A stretch of 64,000 nt of DNA. Origin: Rossellomorea orangium. Lineage in GTDB: Bacteria > Bacillota > Bacilli > Bacillales > Bacillaceae_B. The position numbers and the translations under genes are program-made. Below are positions 8,090-17,146 of this stretch, piece after piece. Positions within the stretch are counted from its first letter, which is position 1, and the number at the start of each line of letters is the position of its first letter. The stretch lies in the NCBI RefSeq assembly GCF_019334305.1, contig NZ_JAHWGH010000018.1, positions 494,850 to 558,849 of the forward strand. The letters run 5' to 3'. Below the pieces are notes generated by a model. That model was not told where the DNA came from, searched no databases, and saw nothing but the letters and a program-made list of their open reading frames with translations.

Positions 8090-9121
8090 TTATTTATTCG
8101 GTTTCATCCATAGAAGAATGATAAATAACAAACTCATGTACCCAAACAGAGGATACAGATAGGATAAAAGTTCACTGTATTCGAAAAAGCTCAATGAATA
8201 AATCATCAAGAAAATACCTGTGAAAGTCAACAATGAAGGGCCCTTCCAATAATTACTCAATTGCTTCTCAAGACCAAATACGCCTCCAATGACGGATGTG
8301 AAAATCTCACCATAAATAATGAGGATATAAACAAAGTAAAAGCCGGATACAAATGATTTCATCACGACCGCCATTGGAATCTGGTAATCGGTTACGTTCG
8401 GAATCAAGACAAGAGTGATATGACTGGATATTAAAATAAGCGTCAGAAAAAATCCGCCAAGATATCCCCCATATTTAATGATTTCCCGATCCTTCACTTC
8501 TCCGGCAACAGGAACGAGAACAGCCTGTGCCATGGCGAGATTGAAGGCTACATAAGAAAAAGGGGCCACGACCGATTTCCAGCCATCTTCAGCATGAGGA
8601 ATCATCAGAAATGCGTCTAAAAATGCTGCATGGCGAACCGAATACACCATCAGAAACAGATTAAAGACAATCATAAGGGGAACGACAAACGTATTTACAG
8701 CAAATAATCCTTTAATGCCCACCATCATCGTGAAAAAACCCAAAGCGATGGTCAACAGAATGCCCAATTGCTTCGATAATTGGAGCTGCTCCTGGAAAAC
8801 GGCTCCTGCCCCTGAAAGCATGACGGCTGAAACGCCGATCAGCATGATCATCATTACGATATTCATGATTCTCGCAAACCATTTTCCAAATAAGTATTCG
8901 TTAAATTCTTCGAAAGACTTCGCTTTAATATCATGGGATTTAAGCATGATCTTGGTTCCCATCGTAATGAATAAGTACCCGCTCAGTAAAATGGCAATAA
9001 ACCCGACAAATCCAAATCGGGTAAAAAACTCGACAATTTCCCTTCCCGTGGCAAATCCTGCTCCTATGACTGTTCCTACATATACCGCTGCTATCTGAAA
9101 CGATCCAGCAATTTTTTTCAT
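8090..9121 (-). CDS. ykvI: YkvI-family membrane transport-like protein
   Basis: The 343-residue protein has about ten membrane helices over its whole length. It begins QIAAVYVGTVIGAGFATGREIVEFF, a glycine-rich first helix typical of the YkvI group, which falls within the APC transporter superfamily by fold. No substrate is known. The location relative to the ykvS/ykvT-like genes and the MarR gene fits the B. subtilis ykv region. It is monocistronic. Confidence 0.8.
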   Translation of the reverse strand: MKKIAGSFQIAAVYVGTVIGAGFATGREIVEFFTRFGFVGFIAILLSGYLFITMGTKIMLKSHDIKAKSFEEFNEYLFGKWFARIMNIVMMIMLIGVSAVMLSGAGAVFQEQLQLSKQLGILLTIALGFFTMMVGIKGLFAVNTFVVPLMIVFNLFLMVYSVRHAAFLDAFLMIPHAEDGWKSVVAPFSYVAFNLAMAQAVLVPVAGEVKDREIIKYGGYLGGFFLTLILISSHITLVLIPNVTDYQIPMAVVMKSFVSGFYFVYILIIYGEIFTSVIGGVFGLEKQLSNYWKGPSLLTFTGIFLMIYSLSFFEYSELLSYLYPLFGYMSLLFIILLWMKPNK

Positions 9122-9236
9122 CCCATCACCTCTGACACCTTCTACTTCACCTTATGTACAAGCAGGGAAAAACAGAAGCAAAAGTAGATAATTCTCTTAG
9201 AAATCAGCCGGTATAGAATGTGAGGACATAAGAAAA

Positions 9237-9259
9237 GCAGCCGCAACAAGTACGGCTGC
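9237..9259 (-). terminator. Terminator of the M3 peptidase gene
   Basis: GCAGCCG pairs with CGGCTGC, with TTTTC following on the minus strand, directly after the peptidase stop at 9270. Confidence 0.75.
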
Positions 9260-9269
9260 CAAATATCAT

Positions 9270-10964
9270 TTACAGGGATGTATCATCTATCCCATTTAAC
9301 CATTGCCTGATCGGTTCAATCACTTTTTGGACTGTTCCCTCCCGGAATGGGGAGTCTAAATCAGCTGCTTCCACTAATTCCGTGAAAGAACGGCTGCCAC
9401 CCAGCTTACATAAGGCGACATAATCATCCCATGCTCCTTCTCGATCAAGATTCATTTTCTTCCAGAACTGAAAAGCACAAATTTGAGCCAATGTATAGTC
9501 AATATAGTAGAAAGGTGAATTGTATATATGGGATTGACGCTGCCAGAACCCTCCACTTTCCAAATATGAAACATGGTCATAGTCCTTATGGGGCAAATAC
9601 TCTTTCTCGATCCTCCTCCATGCTGCATTGCGTTCAGCAGGAGTGGCCTCTGGATTTTCATACACAAAATGTTGGAATTCATCGACAGCAACACCGTATG
9701 GAAGAAATTGCAGTGCTTCACTCAGATGAGAAAATTGATACTTATCCGTATCCTCTTTAAAGAAATATTTCATCCACGGCCAAGTGAAGAACTCCATACT
9801 CATGGAATGTATCTCACAAGCCTCATACGTTGGCCAGATGTATTCCGGTATATCAAATCCTCGGCTTGAGTACACTTGGAAGGCATGACCGGCTTCATGG
9901 GTCAACACATCGATATCCCCGGACGTCCCATTAAAGTTCGAGAAGATGTATGGTGATTCATAATTGGCGATATACGTGCAATATCCTCCTCCCGCTTTCC
10001 CTTTCTTCGCTTCCAGATCCATAAGGTTCGCCTCAATCATGAAATCAAAGAATTCCTTTGTCTCAGGTGATAACTCTTCGTACATTTTCTTACCGTTTTC
10101 AATTATCCACTGAGGGTCGCCTTTAGGAGCTGCATTTCCCGATGTGAATTTAAATCCTTCATCATAAAATTTCATGGAGTCGATACCGATCCGCTTTCCT
10201 TGTCTTTCTTTCAGCTCTGTAGAAAGAGGAACGATGTGCTCCTTCACCTGATCACGGAACACCTTCACCATATCAGGTGTATAATCCGTTCTCGTCATAC
10301 GATAGTAACCCAGTTCCACAAAGTTTTTGTATCCTAATGTAGTCGCTATCTTATGACGGAGTTTGACCAATTCATCGAATATACGATCTAACTCTTCCTG
10401 GTTTTCTTCGAAGAAAGAGATGGTGGCCATGGCCGCATCTTTCCTTGTACCCCTGTTCACCGATTGTGTGAAGGGTCCCATCTGAGCCAATGTGCGCTCT
10501 TCTCCTTCAAATGGAATCTTCGCAGACGCCATTAATTTTGTATATTGGGAAGACAGCTTATTTTCCTTTTGAAGCAATGTGATGATTTCAGGGGAAAACG
10601 TCTTGATTTCACTTTCTGCAAGAGAAAACAACTGCTTTCCCCACTTATCTTCCAATTCTTGACGAAATGGAGAATTCACGAGCTCCCGGTAATATTCCGT
10701 CACCATACCTGAAACTTCAGGCATCATATCATCGATGTACTCCTGCTCCTCTTTGTAAAAGGCATCATTTGTATCAATGGAATGTCTGATGTAGCAAATG
10801 TTCTGCATCGTATCGATGTTATGCCGGATTTCATTGATTTCCTTAATGGCTTCCACTTGTCCAGAGACATCCGAAGCAGCTTTGAATTTCTGGAGAACCT
10901 CCTCGAAAATCGGTTTAATCTCTTCCAGGTTTGGTCTTTCATATGTAAAATCTTCAAACTTCAT
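9270..10964 (-). CDS. M3-family oligoendopeptidase
   Basis: A 564-residue cytosolic zinc metallopeptidase of family M3, of the size usual for the shorter oligoendopeptidase group. The zinc motif HEAGH is at residues 356-360, and a downstream glutamate ligand lies in the conserved YEACEIHSMSMEFF stretch near 380-390. There is no signal peptide. Such enzymes cleave short oligopeptides during peptide turnover. The start is supported by GAGGAGG upstream. It has its own terminator and no operon partner. Confidence 0.92.
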   Translation of the reverse strand: MKFEDFTYERPNLEEIKPIFEEVLQKFKAASDVSGQVEAIKEINEIRHNIDTMQNICYIRHSIDTNDAFYKEEQEYIDDMMPEVSGMVTEYYRELVNSPFRQELEDKWGKQLFSLAESEIKTFSPEIITLLQKENKLSSQYTKLMASAKIPFEGEERTLAQMGPFTQSVNRGTRKDAAMATISFFEENQEELDRIFDELVKLRHKIATTLGYKNFVELGYYRMTRTDYTPDMVKVFRDQVKEHIVPLSTELKERQGKRIGIDSMKFYDEGFKFTSGNAAPKGDPQWIIENGKKMYEELSPETKEFFDFMIEANLMDLEAKKGKAGGGYCTYIANYESPYIFSNFNGTSGDIDVLTHEAGHAFQVYSSRGFDIPEYIWPTYEACEIHSMSMEFFTWPWMKYFFKEDTDKYQFSHLSEALQFLPYGVAVDEFQHFVYENPEATPAERNAAWRRIEKEYLPHKDYDHVSYLESGGFWQRQSHIYNSPFYYIDYTLAQICAFQFWKKMNLDREGAWDDYVALCKLGGSRSFTELVEAADLDSPFREGTVQKVIEPIRQWLNGIDDTSL

Positions 10965-11060
10965 AAATTGTGCCTCCTCTTAAATTTATCCCGAATATAG
11001 TTATTCGACTTCACATTCCGATTCTCCTGTTAATGGACAGAATTGATCATTTGTTATTGC

Positions 11061-11093
11061 AAAAAAAAAAGCCCCATCTAGAATAGACAGGGC
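11061..11093 (-). terminator. Terminator of the MarR gene
   Basis: GCCCTGTCTA pairs with TAGATGGGGC (two wobble pairs), followed by a run of ten T on the minus strand. Confidence 0.8.
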
Positions 11094-11110
11094 AGGTTGG
11101 TTAATGGAGC

Positions 11111-11569
11111 TTAATAGGACAGATCTTTAATGGATAGTCCCAACTTTTTGAGCATTTGTATTGTTTCTTCTTTTTCATCAGGAGATAAAGCAGACATCAA
11201 TTCGTGAATCCGCTCTTCATGATTAGGGAATATATCATCGATTAACTCTCTGCCCTTTTCAGTGATCTGAGCATAGGTCACACGACGATCCTTAGGACAC
11301 GCGACACGCTTAAGGTAGCCTTTTTGTTCCAGCTTATCGACTACATAGGTAATACTGCCGGATGCTAACAGGATCTTTCCGCCTATTTGCTGCAAGGGCT
11401 GATCTCCCTTATGATAGAGGAGCTCCAGGACGGCAAATTCAGTGGGATTTAATCCATTCTCTTGAATATTCTTATTTATCTCTTCATTCAAGGCTTTAAA
11501 AGCTCTTGACAGGACTATGAAAAGCTTCAATGATTGTTTTGAATCCTGAGTTTGGTTCATGGCATTCAT
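11111..11569 (-). CDS. MarR-family transcriptional regulator (MhqR-like)
   Basis: The 152-residue winged-helix protein has the MarR core: helices at about 15-60, a recognition region near 60-90 (QQIGGKILLASGSITYVVDKLEQKGY), and the wing CPKDRRVTYAQITEKG. It resembles B. subtilis MhqR (YkvE), which represses quinone and azo-compound resistance genes, and lies in the expected part of the chromosome. No mhq target gene is adjacent, so the symbol is not assigned. The only cysteine (in VACPKDRR) lies at the wing. Confidence 0.82.
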   Translation of the reverse strand: MNAMNQTQDSKQSLKLFIVLSRAFKALNEEINKNIQENGLNPTEFAVLELLYHKGDQPLQQIGGKILLASGSITYVVDKLEQKGYLKRVACPKDRRVTYAQITEKGRELIDDIFPNHEERIHELMSALSPDEKEETIQMLKKLGLSIKDLSY

Positions 11570-11652
11570 TCCTTTAAAAATAAATATCTCAGTTTCAAAA
11601 TATTATACAAATAAATGCTTTCTTTGTCAAATTCCAGAATCCGAACATGGAT

Positions 11653-11694
11653 AAAACAGAAGGGACGGTGCGTGCGCACCGTCCCTTCTGTTTT
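11653..11694 (-). terminator. Strong long-stem terminator downstream of spo0E
   Basis: AAAACAGAAGGGACGGTGCG pairs almost perfectly with its complement, leaving only a two-base separation, with T runs on both sides. It closes the spo0E transcript on the minus strand. Confidence 0.8.
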
Positions 11695-11798
11695 TGAAAT
11701 TACGACAAATTAGAATGTTTGTCCAGATGTGAAAGTGGGAATGTTCGAAGGTTCTCTCTCTTGTAAACCTTGAATGATGGGGAGATCTTGATGAGTGG

Positions 11799-12044
11799 TC
11801 ACGATGCAGTGCGTTTTAATAAACTTTTAATGTACTGACCGAATTCACTTGATGATTCCTGAGATGTGAATGGCACAACATTATGTTTGCACTTTTCATA
11901 ATCGTTTAAAAGCTGGTCCAATTGCTGGCTGCATTTGATTGTCTCCTCCGCACAAAGTCCGAGGCTACCTCCAAGGGTAATCATTTCTGAGCGTTTTTGA
12001 CTGATTCTCATTAATAACCATTTTTGTTTTAATAGGCGACCCAT
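11799..12044 (-). CDS. spo0E: Spo0E-like aspartyl-phosphate phosphatase
   Basis: The 81-residue protein has two helices and the SxxLDxLxxxY signature (CSQQLDQLLNDYEKCK at about 38-53). The first helix is LLMRISQKRSEMITLGG. Length and position near mtnD agree with B. subtilis Spo0E (about 85 residues), which dephosphorylates Spo0A~P. Beyond the core it has a Ser/Glu-rich tail (about 55-81); in Spo0E the C-terminal tail affects activity. AAGGAG lies 11 bases before ATG 12044, slightly far. A 30-codon ORF overlaps its stop as GTGA. Confidence 0.78.
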   Translation of the reverse strand: MGRLLKQKWLLMRISQKRSEMITLGGSLGLCAEETIKCSQQLDQLLNDYEKCKHNVVPFTSQESSSEFGQYIKSLLKRTAS

Positions 12045-12254
12045 TTTCTACTAAACTCCTTTTTATCTCCTAGTCTTTATAAAGTAAAATCGTTACTTGA
12101 GAATTATCGCAAGTATTATCAGAAAAGTAAATAGATTCGCAAAACAAGACAAAATAACTAGTAATGTTTCTTTATTTGACATTATTCGCCAAAAGTTACG
12201 TCTGTCCAAATCTAAAAATCTTTAGGAAAACAACTTAATAACTAAAGAAAAAAA

Positions 12255-12506
12255 GAGGCTGGGACATAACAAAATCTATACACTCTAAAGACGAACAATG
12301 AGATTACGTGTTACACCGCTGCCCGATTCCGTGCAAGACTTCGCTTTCCTCGGGCGGAAGGCGAGCCTCCTCACAGCTTGCGCTCCTGCGGGGTCTCACC
12401 TATTCCACTTTTCCCGCAGGAGTCTTCGTCTTGCACTCCAATCAACAGCTAGAACCTGCTAAATACATGGATTTTTCTTTATCTAAAACCCTTTTGTCCC
12501 AGTCTC
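12255..12506. repeat. About 250-bp dispersed repeat with terminal inverted repeats
   Basis: The element begins GAGGCTGGGACATAACAAAA and ends TTTTGTCCCAGTCTC, giving imperfect terminal inverted repeats of about 15 bases. The interior is GC-rich in an AT-rich neighbourhood and contains inverted pairs such as CTCCTGCGGG/CCCGCAGGAG. Its core resembles the repeats at 45.5 and 63.9 kb. No coding function is evident. It fills most of the 510-base gap between spo0E and mtnD. Confidence 0.65.
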
Positions 12507-12556
12507 AATAACTTTGTCCAAAATCCTTTTTGTCCAAGCATCATCATGATAGTTGA

Positions 12557-13069
12557 TTAATAGATTGGCACCCATCCTTCACTGGTTACGAAAATCCGGA
12601 CTGCGACTACTTTCTTATCATCGTTTAAGGTGAAGTAGTGGCGGATATTTTCAGGAACGGAAATCAAATCACCCGGATTCAGATGTACTTCAAAGAACCC
12701 CCCGTCACTTCCTTGAATGACAAATACTCCATGCCCATTAACGATGAAGCGAACTTCATCATCTGTATGATGATGTTCCTGTTGGAAATTCTTTAATAGT
12801 TCTTCAAGATTGGGTGTCTCTTCCGACAGGGAGATGATATCCCATGCCTGATATCCCCTTCTTCCTGAAATGTCTTCTATTTCATCTTTAAATGCAGACA
12901 ATATTTGTTCTTTATCACTTTCCGTCAATACATATTTGTCATGGAGGCTTTCATCCAGTTTACCGATGTTCCAATGTTCATAAATGACTCCCTGTTCACT
13001 TAAATACTTTACTACCTCTTCTTGATTTTCAATGACTTGGTTTTCTCCCTGGATTTTAATTGTCGTCAT
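12557..13069 (-). CDS. mtnD: Acireductone dioxygenase
   Basis: The 170-residue cupin protein carries the metal-binding pattern HxHxxxE (H99, H101, E105) and a fourth histidine at about 144 (IRHYF). It converts acireductone plus O2 into the keto acid of methionine with Fe(II). A non-salvage product with CO arises with Ni in some homologues. It is the last gene of mtnWXBD; its ATG overlaps the mtnB stop by four bases. Expression is predicted to follow the SAM riboswitch ahead of mtnW. Confidence 0.93.
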   Translation of the reverse strand: MTTIKIQGENQVIENQEEVVKYLSEQGVIYEHWNIGKLDESLHDKYVLTESDKEQILSAFKDEIEDISGRRGYQAWDIISLSEETPNLEELLKNFQQEHHHTDDEVRFIVNGHGVFVIQGSDGGFFEVHLNPGDLISVPENIRHYFTLNDDKKVVAVRIFVTSEGWVPIY

Positions 13070-13713
13070 GATGTGACTCCTCCTTTAATAATGGATTGAT
13101 TGCTGCCGAAAGATAAAAGAGTGAGTTTATATTGAAACAAAAACTCACAAGCTTCTAATAGTTTTTTAGCTTCAAAACCGGTTCGTCCCCATACCGTAAT
13201 GCCGTGGTTTCGAATGAGCACTGCCCCTTTATCTTCTTTAACATGAGGTTGAAATTCATCTCCCAGAGTTGGAATATGTGCATGATTTTGAATGATTGGT
13301 ATCTCCAGGGAATCATGTTCCCCCCATTTATCCCACGCCTTAATCAGTTCCTGGTTTCTAATGGTGATCACACCAGCCTCCCCATACAATTCACTGATCA
13401 CGTTATTCGCGACTGTATGTACATGCAGGCTGCAGCCTGCTGAGCTTCCTGTGAAGACATGACTGTGCAGAAGCGTTTCGGCTGAAGGTCGCAATTGAGT
13501 ATCTTCCATCGCCTCACCGCGTGCATTTACAAGGAGAAAGTCTTCTTTTGTATGCTTCCTTTTATCCTTACCGCTTGCCGTCACGAGGAAAGTGGCAGGA
13601 GCAGAACCGACTCGCATGGCAAGGTTCCCGCTTGTCCCCATAAACCAGTCCCTGTCTGCTAATTCTCTTTTTATTTCAGCAAGTTCTTCCCATTGTTCCT
13701 GATAATGTTTCAT
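13066..13713 (-). CDS. mtnB: Methylthioribulose-1-phosphate dehydratase
   Basis: The 215-residue protein is a class II aldolase/adducin-fold enzyme. It shows GTSGNLAMR near residue 26-34, the zinc histidines in LHVHTVANN (about 97-105), and a third conserved histidine in RNHGITVWG. It dehydrates 5-methylthioribulose-1-phosphate to the diketo compound used by MtnW. It overlaps mtnX by four bases upstream and mtnD by four bases downstream, so translation is coupled through the operon. Confidence 0.93.
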   Translation of the reverse strand: MKHYQEQWEELAEIKRELADRDWFMGTSGNLAMRVGSAPATFLVTASGKDKRKHTKEDFLLVNARGEAMEDTQLRPSAETLLHSHVFTGSSAGCSLHVHTVANNVISELYGEAGVITIRNQELIKAWDKWGEHDSLEIPIIQNHAHIPTLGDEFQPHVKEDKGAVLIRNHGITVWGRTGFEAKKLLEACEFLFQYKLTLLSFGSNQSIIKGGVTS

Positions 13714-14375
13714 CTTACCACTCCTTCTTTCTCAAGGGCTTCCTTACAGTCATGAAAGGTTTCGAAGGGTATGAAGGGAATTCCATTTTCCATGCATTTT
13801 TCTGCAAGAAAGTCCCTTGCCATCACTGTGTCTCCCAGTTTTGCCATCTCAAGATCTGTGACTGAATCCCCGATGACGAAGACCTTCGAACCTTCGGATA
13901 AAGACAAAGTTCTAAGAATCGATGGTTTACAACAACCGCATCCCCCACTTCCACATTGTTCATCACAGGGATGGGGCCAAAGGATGGAAATGGTTGAATC
14001 ATTGAAGCTCGCTTCATTACAATAGACTCCATGAAAAGGACCGTATGCTTCCAGCAAGGGATGAACAAAGAAATCGAGGCCTCCGCTTACGATGTACAAA
14101 GGAATTCCGTGCTTTGCCGTATAATCCACAAATTCCTCAAAACCTTCACGTATGACAGCTGAATCTCTTAAGTACTGAACCATATCCTCTTTCTTTGATG
14201 AAGGTATGAGTGAGAATAACCTGCTCACTCCTTCTTTTATGGATAGGGTCTGATCTAAGATGTCATCTTTAATCGCCTCCCATTCCGGTGGGGCAAAGGT
14301 TTTCATTAACGAGATGATATTATCGGTTTCTGTGATCGTTCCATCAAAATCACAAAAGATGATCGGACGCGTCAT
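13710..14375 (-). CDS. mtnX: 2-hydroxy-3-keto-5-methylthiopentenyl-1-phosphate phosphatase
   Basis: A HAD-superfamily phosphatase of 221 residues. Motif I is [13 protein letters not shown] near the N-terminus, motif II is in [10 protein letters not shown], and motif IV is [13 protein letters not shown] cluster of cysteines ([14 protein letters not shown], about residues 140-153) is a family feature. ATG at 14375 is chosen because GAGGTGA lies just upstream and the start overlaps the mtnW stop as TAATG; a longer frame to 14399 lacks such a signal. It acts after MtnW to give acireductone. Confidence 0.92.
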   Translation of the reverse strand: MTRPIIFCDFDGTITETDNIISLMKTFAPPEWEAIKDDILDQTLSIKEGVSRLFSLIPSSKKEDMVQYLRDSAVIREGFEEFVDYTAKHGIPLYIVSGGLDFFVHPLLEAYGPFHGVYCNEASFNDSTISILWPHPCDEQCGSGGCGCCKPSILRTLSLSEGSKVFVIGDSVTDLEMAKLGDTVMARDFLAEKCMENGIPFIPFETFHDCKEALEKEGVVR

Positions 14376-15589
14376 TATACTTTCACCTCTTCTCCCCACA
14401 GGGATAGCGCTTTATGAAGCTCACTATGAGTTTCCGCAGCCTCCCGCAGAGTCACACCTCCCATTACGGCATCCATCGCTTGCAGGAATGCCTGTCCGCC
14501 ACCGATTGCCCCATCCGGATGCCCATGTATTCCGCCTCCTGCATTAATGACACAGTCAAGACCAAAATCTTTCACCAAGAGCGGCACAAGGGCCGGATGA
14601 ATTCCGGCAGAAGGGACAGGCAATACTCTCTTGAAGAAAGGATCTTCCCTGGTCAATTCTTCGCTAATGGATAGAACCAGGTCCTTCTTCAATGCGACAC
14701 TCCCATAAGGAGAAGGAAACAGTGAAAAATCAGCACCGGTCATTCGAAGAAATTTGCCCAGCCATAAGGAATAACTGACACCATACGATGGCGAGGCAGC
14801 CACTGCTCCGGCAAATGCAGGGTGAGCCATGATCGGCAGGGAGATGTCCGGATCCTCCCTCAATTCCTGGAGAACATCAAGGCCGTAGGAATAGACATTG
14901 AATAGAAGGGCATCCGCCCCAAGTTCTCGCGCCTTTTTAGCTTTTCCCCTTAATTCAGAAGTTCGCCCTGTAAGATTCACGGCATATAGTGTTCTCTTAC
15001 CAAATTCCTCAAACACTTCCTGTAACACTCTTTTCCCAGTCTTTATTCTTTCAGTAAATGGTGTGAGAGGATTGTCAAAGAGAATTTCATCATCTTTTAC
15101 AACGTCGACGCCACCCAATGCCTGTGCTTTTAGTTGGTTTTCCAAGTATGAGAGATCCCTGCCGATGACGCCTTTAAAAATGCTCATCAGTAATGGCCTT
15201 TCCTTTACACCCGTTAACTCCCTGATGCCATCAATACCAAACCGCGGTCCAGGGTAAGTCTTTTTAAGATCATCGGAAAACTCTAAATCTACTAATTTCA
15301 CTTCACCATCCAGAGACAGCTTCCCGAAAACGGTAGTTAGGACAGCCGGTAGATCATTTGAAAAATTATGACCCGGATAACCAATCTGCACCAAACCACT
15401 TGTACCATCTTCCCTTTCGGACTCACTGACGGAAACTACCCTCCCCTTGTACTTGCGTAATTGTTCTTGTTCCAGAAGTGGTAAGTCCGTCCATGAACCG
15501 ACTGTTAATCCAAGAGCGATTCCTTCAGCTTTTTTTTCAAACGAACCTGATTTCCCTTTTATTTCATATGTTGCAATCACTTCACTCAA
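14375..15589 (-). CDS. mtnW: 2,3-diketo-5-methylthiopentyl-1-phosphate enolase (RuBisCO-like)
   Basis: A 404-residue RuBisCO-like protein. The large-subunit-type barrel is seen in [19 protein letters not shown], in [15 protein letters not shown] (where RuBisCO has the carbamylated lysine motif GGxDxxKDDE), and in the glycine-rich phosphate-binding loop [19 protein letters not shown]. It tautomerises the diketo phosphate in methionine salvage and does not fix CO2. It is first in mtnWXBD, behind a SAM-I riboswitch and a promoter that overlaps the end of mtnE. Confidence 0.95.
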   Translation of the reverse strand: MSEVIATYEIKGKSGSFEKKAEGIALGLTVGSWTDLPLLEQEQLRKYKGRVVSVSESEREDGTSGLVQIGYPGHNFSNDLPAVLTTVFGKLSLDGEVKLVDLEFSDDLKKTYPGPRFGIDGIRELTGVKERPLLMSIFKGVIGRDLSYLENQLKAQALGGVDVVKDDEILFDNPLTPFTERIKTGKRVLQEVFEEFGKRTLYAVNLTGRTSELRGKAKKARELGADALLFNVYSYGLDVLQELREDPDISLPIMAHPAFAGAVAASPSYGVSYSLWLGKFLRMTGADFSLFPSPYGSVALKKDLVLSISEELTREDPFFKRVLPVPSAGIHPALVPLLVKDFGLDCVINAGGGIHGHPDGAIGGGQAFLQAMDAVMGGVTLREAAETHSELHKALSLWGEEVKV

Positions 15590-15646
15590 TGTATTTCTTC
15601 CTCCTTACAGACATTCTCCACGCTTGCCCTTAATCTCCCTTACAAC

Positions 15647-15678
15647 AAAAAAACCCCTTCCCGATAAGAAGAGGTTTT
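15647..15678 (-). terminator. Riboswitch terminator before mtnW
   Basis: AAAACCTCTTC pairs with GAAGGGGTTTT and is followed by T residues. It lies between the S-box aptamer and mtnW and is predicted to form when SAM is bound. Confidence 0.85.
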
Positions 15679-15689
15679 CAATCATCACT

Positions 15690-15800
15690 CTTTCTTATCT
15701 GTCAGCTCATTGGCTGCAAGAATTAGCACCGTGCTTAAAAAAGTCGGTTGCCGGGCTTCATAGGGCTGGTCCCTCCGCCTGCTCTTGATAAGAATTTCAT
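15690..15800 (-). promoter_or_regulatory. SAM-I (S-box) riboswitch, mtnWXBD
   Basis: On the minus strand the hallmark elements appear in order: CTTATCAAGAG at the 5' side of P1, GAGGGACCAGCCCTATGAAGC, CGGCAACC, CACGGTGCTAATTC, and GATAAG closing P1. SAM binding should favour the downstream terminator and switch mtnWXBD off when methionine is plentiful. P3 is short here (about 15 bases). Confidence 0.95.
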
Positions 15801-15819
15801 TATTAAATAATTCAGTTGG

Positions 15820-15848
15820 ATTATTGCACCATTTCCGGTTGCTGTCAA
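15820..15848 (-). promoter_or_regulatory. Sigma-A-type promoter for mtnWXBD
   Basis: TTGACA (15843-15848), a 17-base spacer, and an AATAAT -10 box preceded by TGC (15820-15825). The -35 box overlaps the mtnE stop codon. Confidence 0.7.
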
Positions 15849-17029
15849 TCCCCTTTGTGAAATAATTCTAAATTTTCTATACGGGAAATCGCTTCTTTAA
15901 TACGATCGTGTGAGGTTAATAGTCCAACTCGGACGTACCCTTCCCCGAATTCTCCAAATCCTACACCCGGTGCCACAGCAACGTGTATAGTTTCAAGTAA
16001 ATAGGTGGAAAACTCCACGGATGTGAATCCTTCAGGCACCTTCAGCCATGCAAAGAAGGAACCTTGTGGTGCTTTTACTTCCCAGCCTATTTCCTGAAGT
16101 CCGGAGATTAATAGATTCCTTCTATCTTCGTATGTTGCAACCAGTTCGGCCACGCAATTCTGTGAACTTAATAAAGCCGTTGTGGCTGCTTCTTGAATCG
16201 CCCCGAACAGACTGACGTATAAATGATCCTGCAGGAGATTGATCGCTTCAATGACACTCTTATTCCCAACGGCAAAACCGACTCTCCAACCGGCCATATT
16301 ATACGTTTTGGATAACGTATAAATCTCTATCCCTACGTCCTTGGCACCTTCTGTTTGCAGAAAACTTATGGGCTTTTTGCCATCGAATCCAATCGCGCCA
16401 TAGGCAAAGTCGTGGATCACACAAATATCATGCTGTGCCGCAAATTCCACTGTCCCTTCGAAAAATGATGCAGTTGCGGTTGCTCCAGTAGGATTATTGG
16501 GATAGTTGAGGAACATCAATTTGGTCTTTTCTAATTCCTCGCTGGAATGAATGCGATAATCAGGTAGAAATCCATGTTCTTCCTTCAGGGGCATCTTGAT
16601 CATCTCAGCTTCCGCCAAAGCCACACCTGATACATAATCCGGATAACCTGGATCGGGTACTAATACCCCGTCACCTGGATTCAATAAGCATTGGGGGATT
16701 TCAACTAGCCCTGCTTTTCCCCCAAACAGGACGGCTACTTCTGTTTCCGGATCGACCTTAACCCCGTATTCACGGAAGTAGAATGAAGAAATAGCCTCTT
16801 TAAAGGACGTTAACCCTCGAAATGGAGGATATTTATGGTTGATCGGAGAAGCTGCAGCTTCTGTCAATTTTTCCACGATATGCCGAGGCGTCGGCTGATC
16901 CGGGTTTCCCTGGCCTAAGTTAATGACGTCATGCCCCTCTTTCATCGCAGCATTCACTGTTCCTGCCAGCGATGCGAAAAATTGTTGAGGCAGTAACTCC
17001 AAACGTGCTGCCTTTTTAAAGTTTTTCAT
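15845..17029 (-). CDS. mtnE: Methionine salvage aminotransferase
   Basis: A 394-residue class I/II PLP aminotransferase. The PLP lysine lies in TLSKTYNMAGWRVGF, and NYPNNPTGA and the C-terminal arginine region YVRVGLL are present. In B. subtilis MtnE transaminates 2-keto-4-methylthiobutyrate to methionine, the final salvage step, using glutamine among other donors. It lies divergent to mtnU and upstream of mtnW. No S-box precedes it, unlike mtnKA and mtnWXBD. AGGTGA supports the start. Confidence 0.9.
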   Translation of the reverse strand: MKNFKKAARLELLPQQFFASLAGTVNAAMKEGHDVINLGQGNPDQPTPRHIVEKLTEAAASPINHKYPPFRGLTSFKEAISSFYFREYGVKVDPETEVAVLFGGKAGLVEIPQCLLNPGDGVLVPDPGYPDYVSGVALAEAEMIKMPLKEEHGFLPDYRIHSSEELEKTKLMFLNYPNNPTGATATASFFEGTVEFAAQHDICVIHDFAYGAIGFDGKKPISFLQTEGAKDVGIEIYTLSKTYNMAGWRVGFAVGNKSVIEAINLLQDHLYVSLFGAIQEAATTALLSSQNCVAELVATYEDRRNLLISGLQEIGWEVKAPQGSFFAWLKVPEGFTSVEFSTYLLETIHVAVAPGVGFGEFGEGYVRVGLLTSHDRIKEAISRIENLELFHKGD

Positions 17030-17146
17030 ACACTCACCTACTTATTTTTTGAAAATTAATTACTTTCAAATTCTAGTCACAAATGATATAACGAAGAATA
17101 AAGAATGTAAAGGAATATATTCAAAAAAGTACATGAGGTGAAGATA

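Noticed and set aside
12308..12511. 67-codon plus-strand frame
   Set aside because: It lies inside the dispersed repeat and has no ribosome site.
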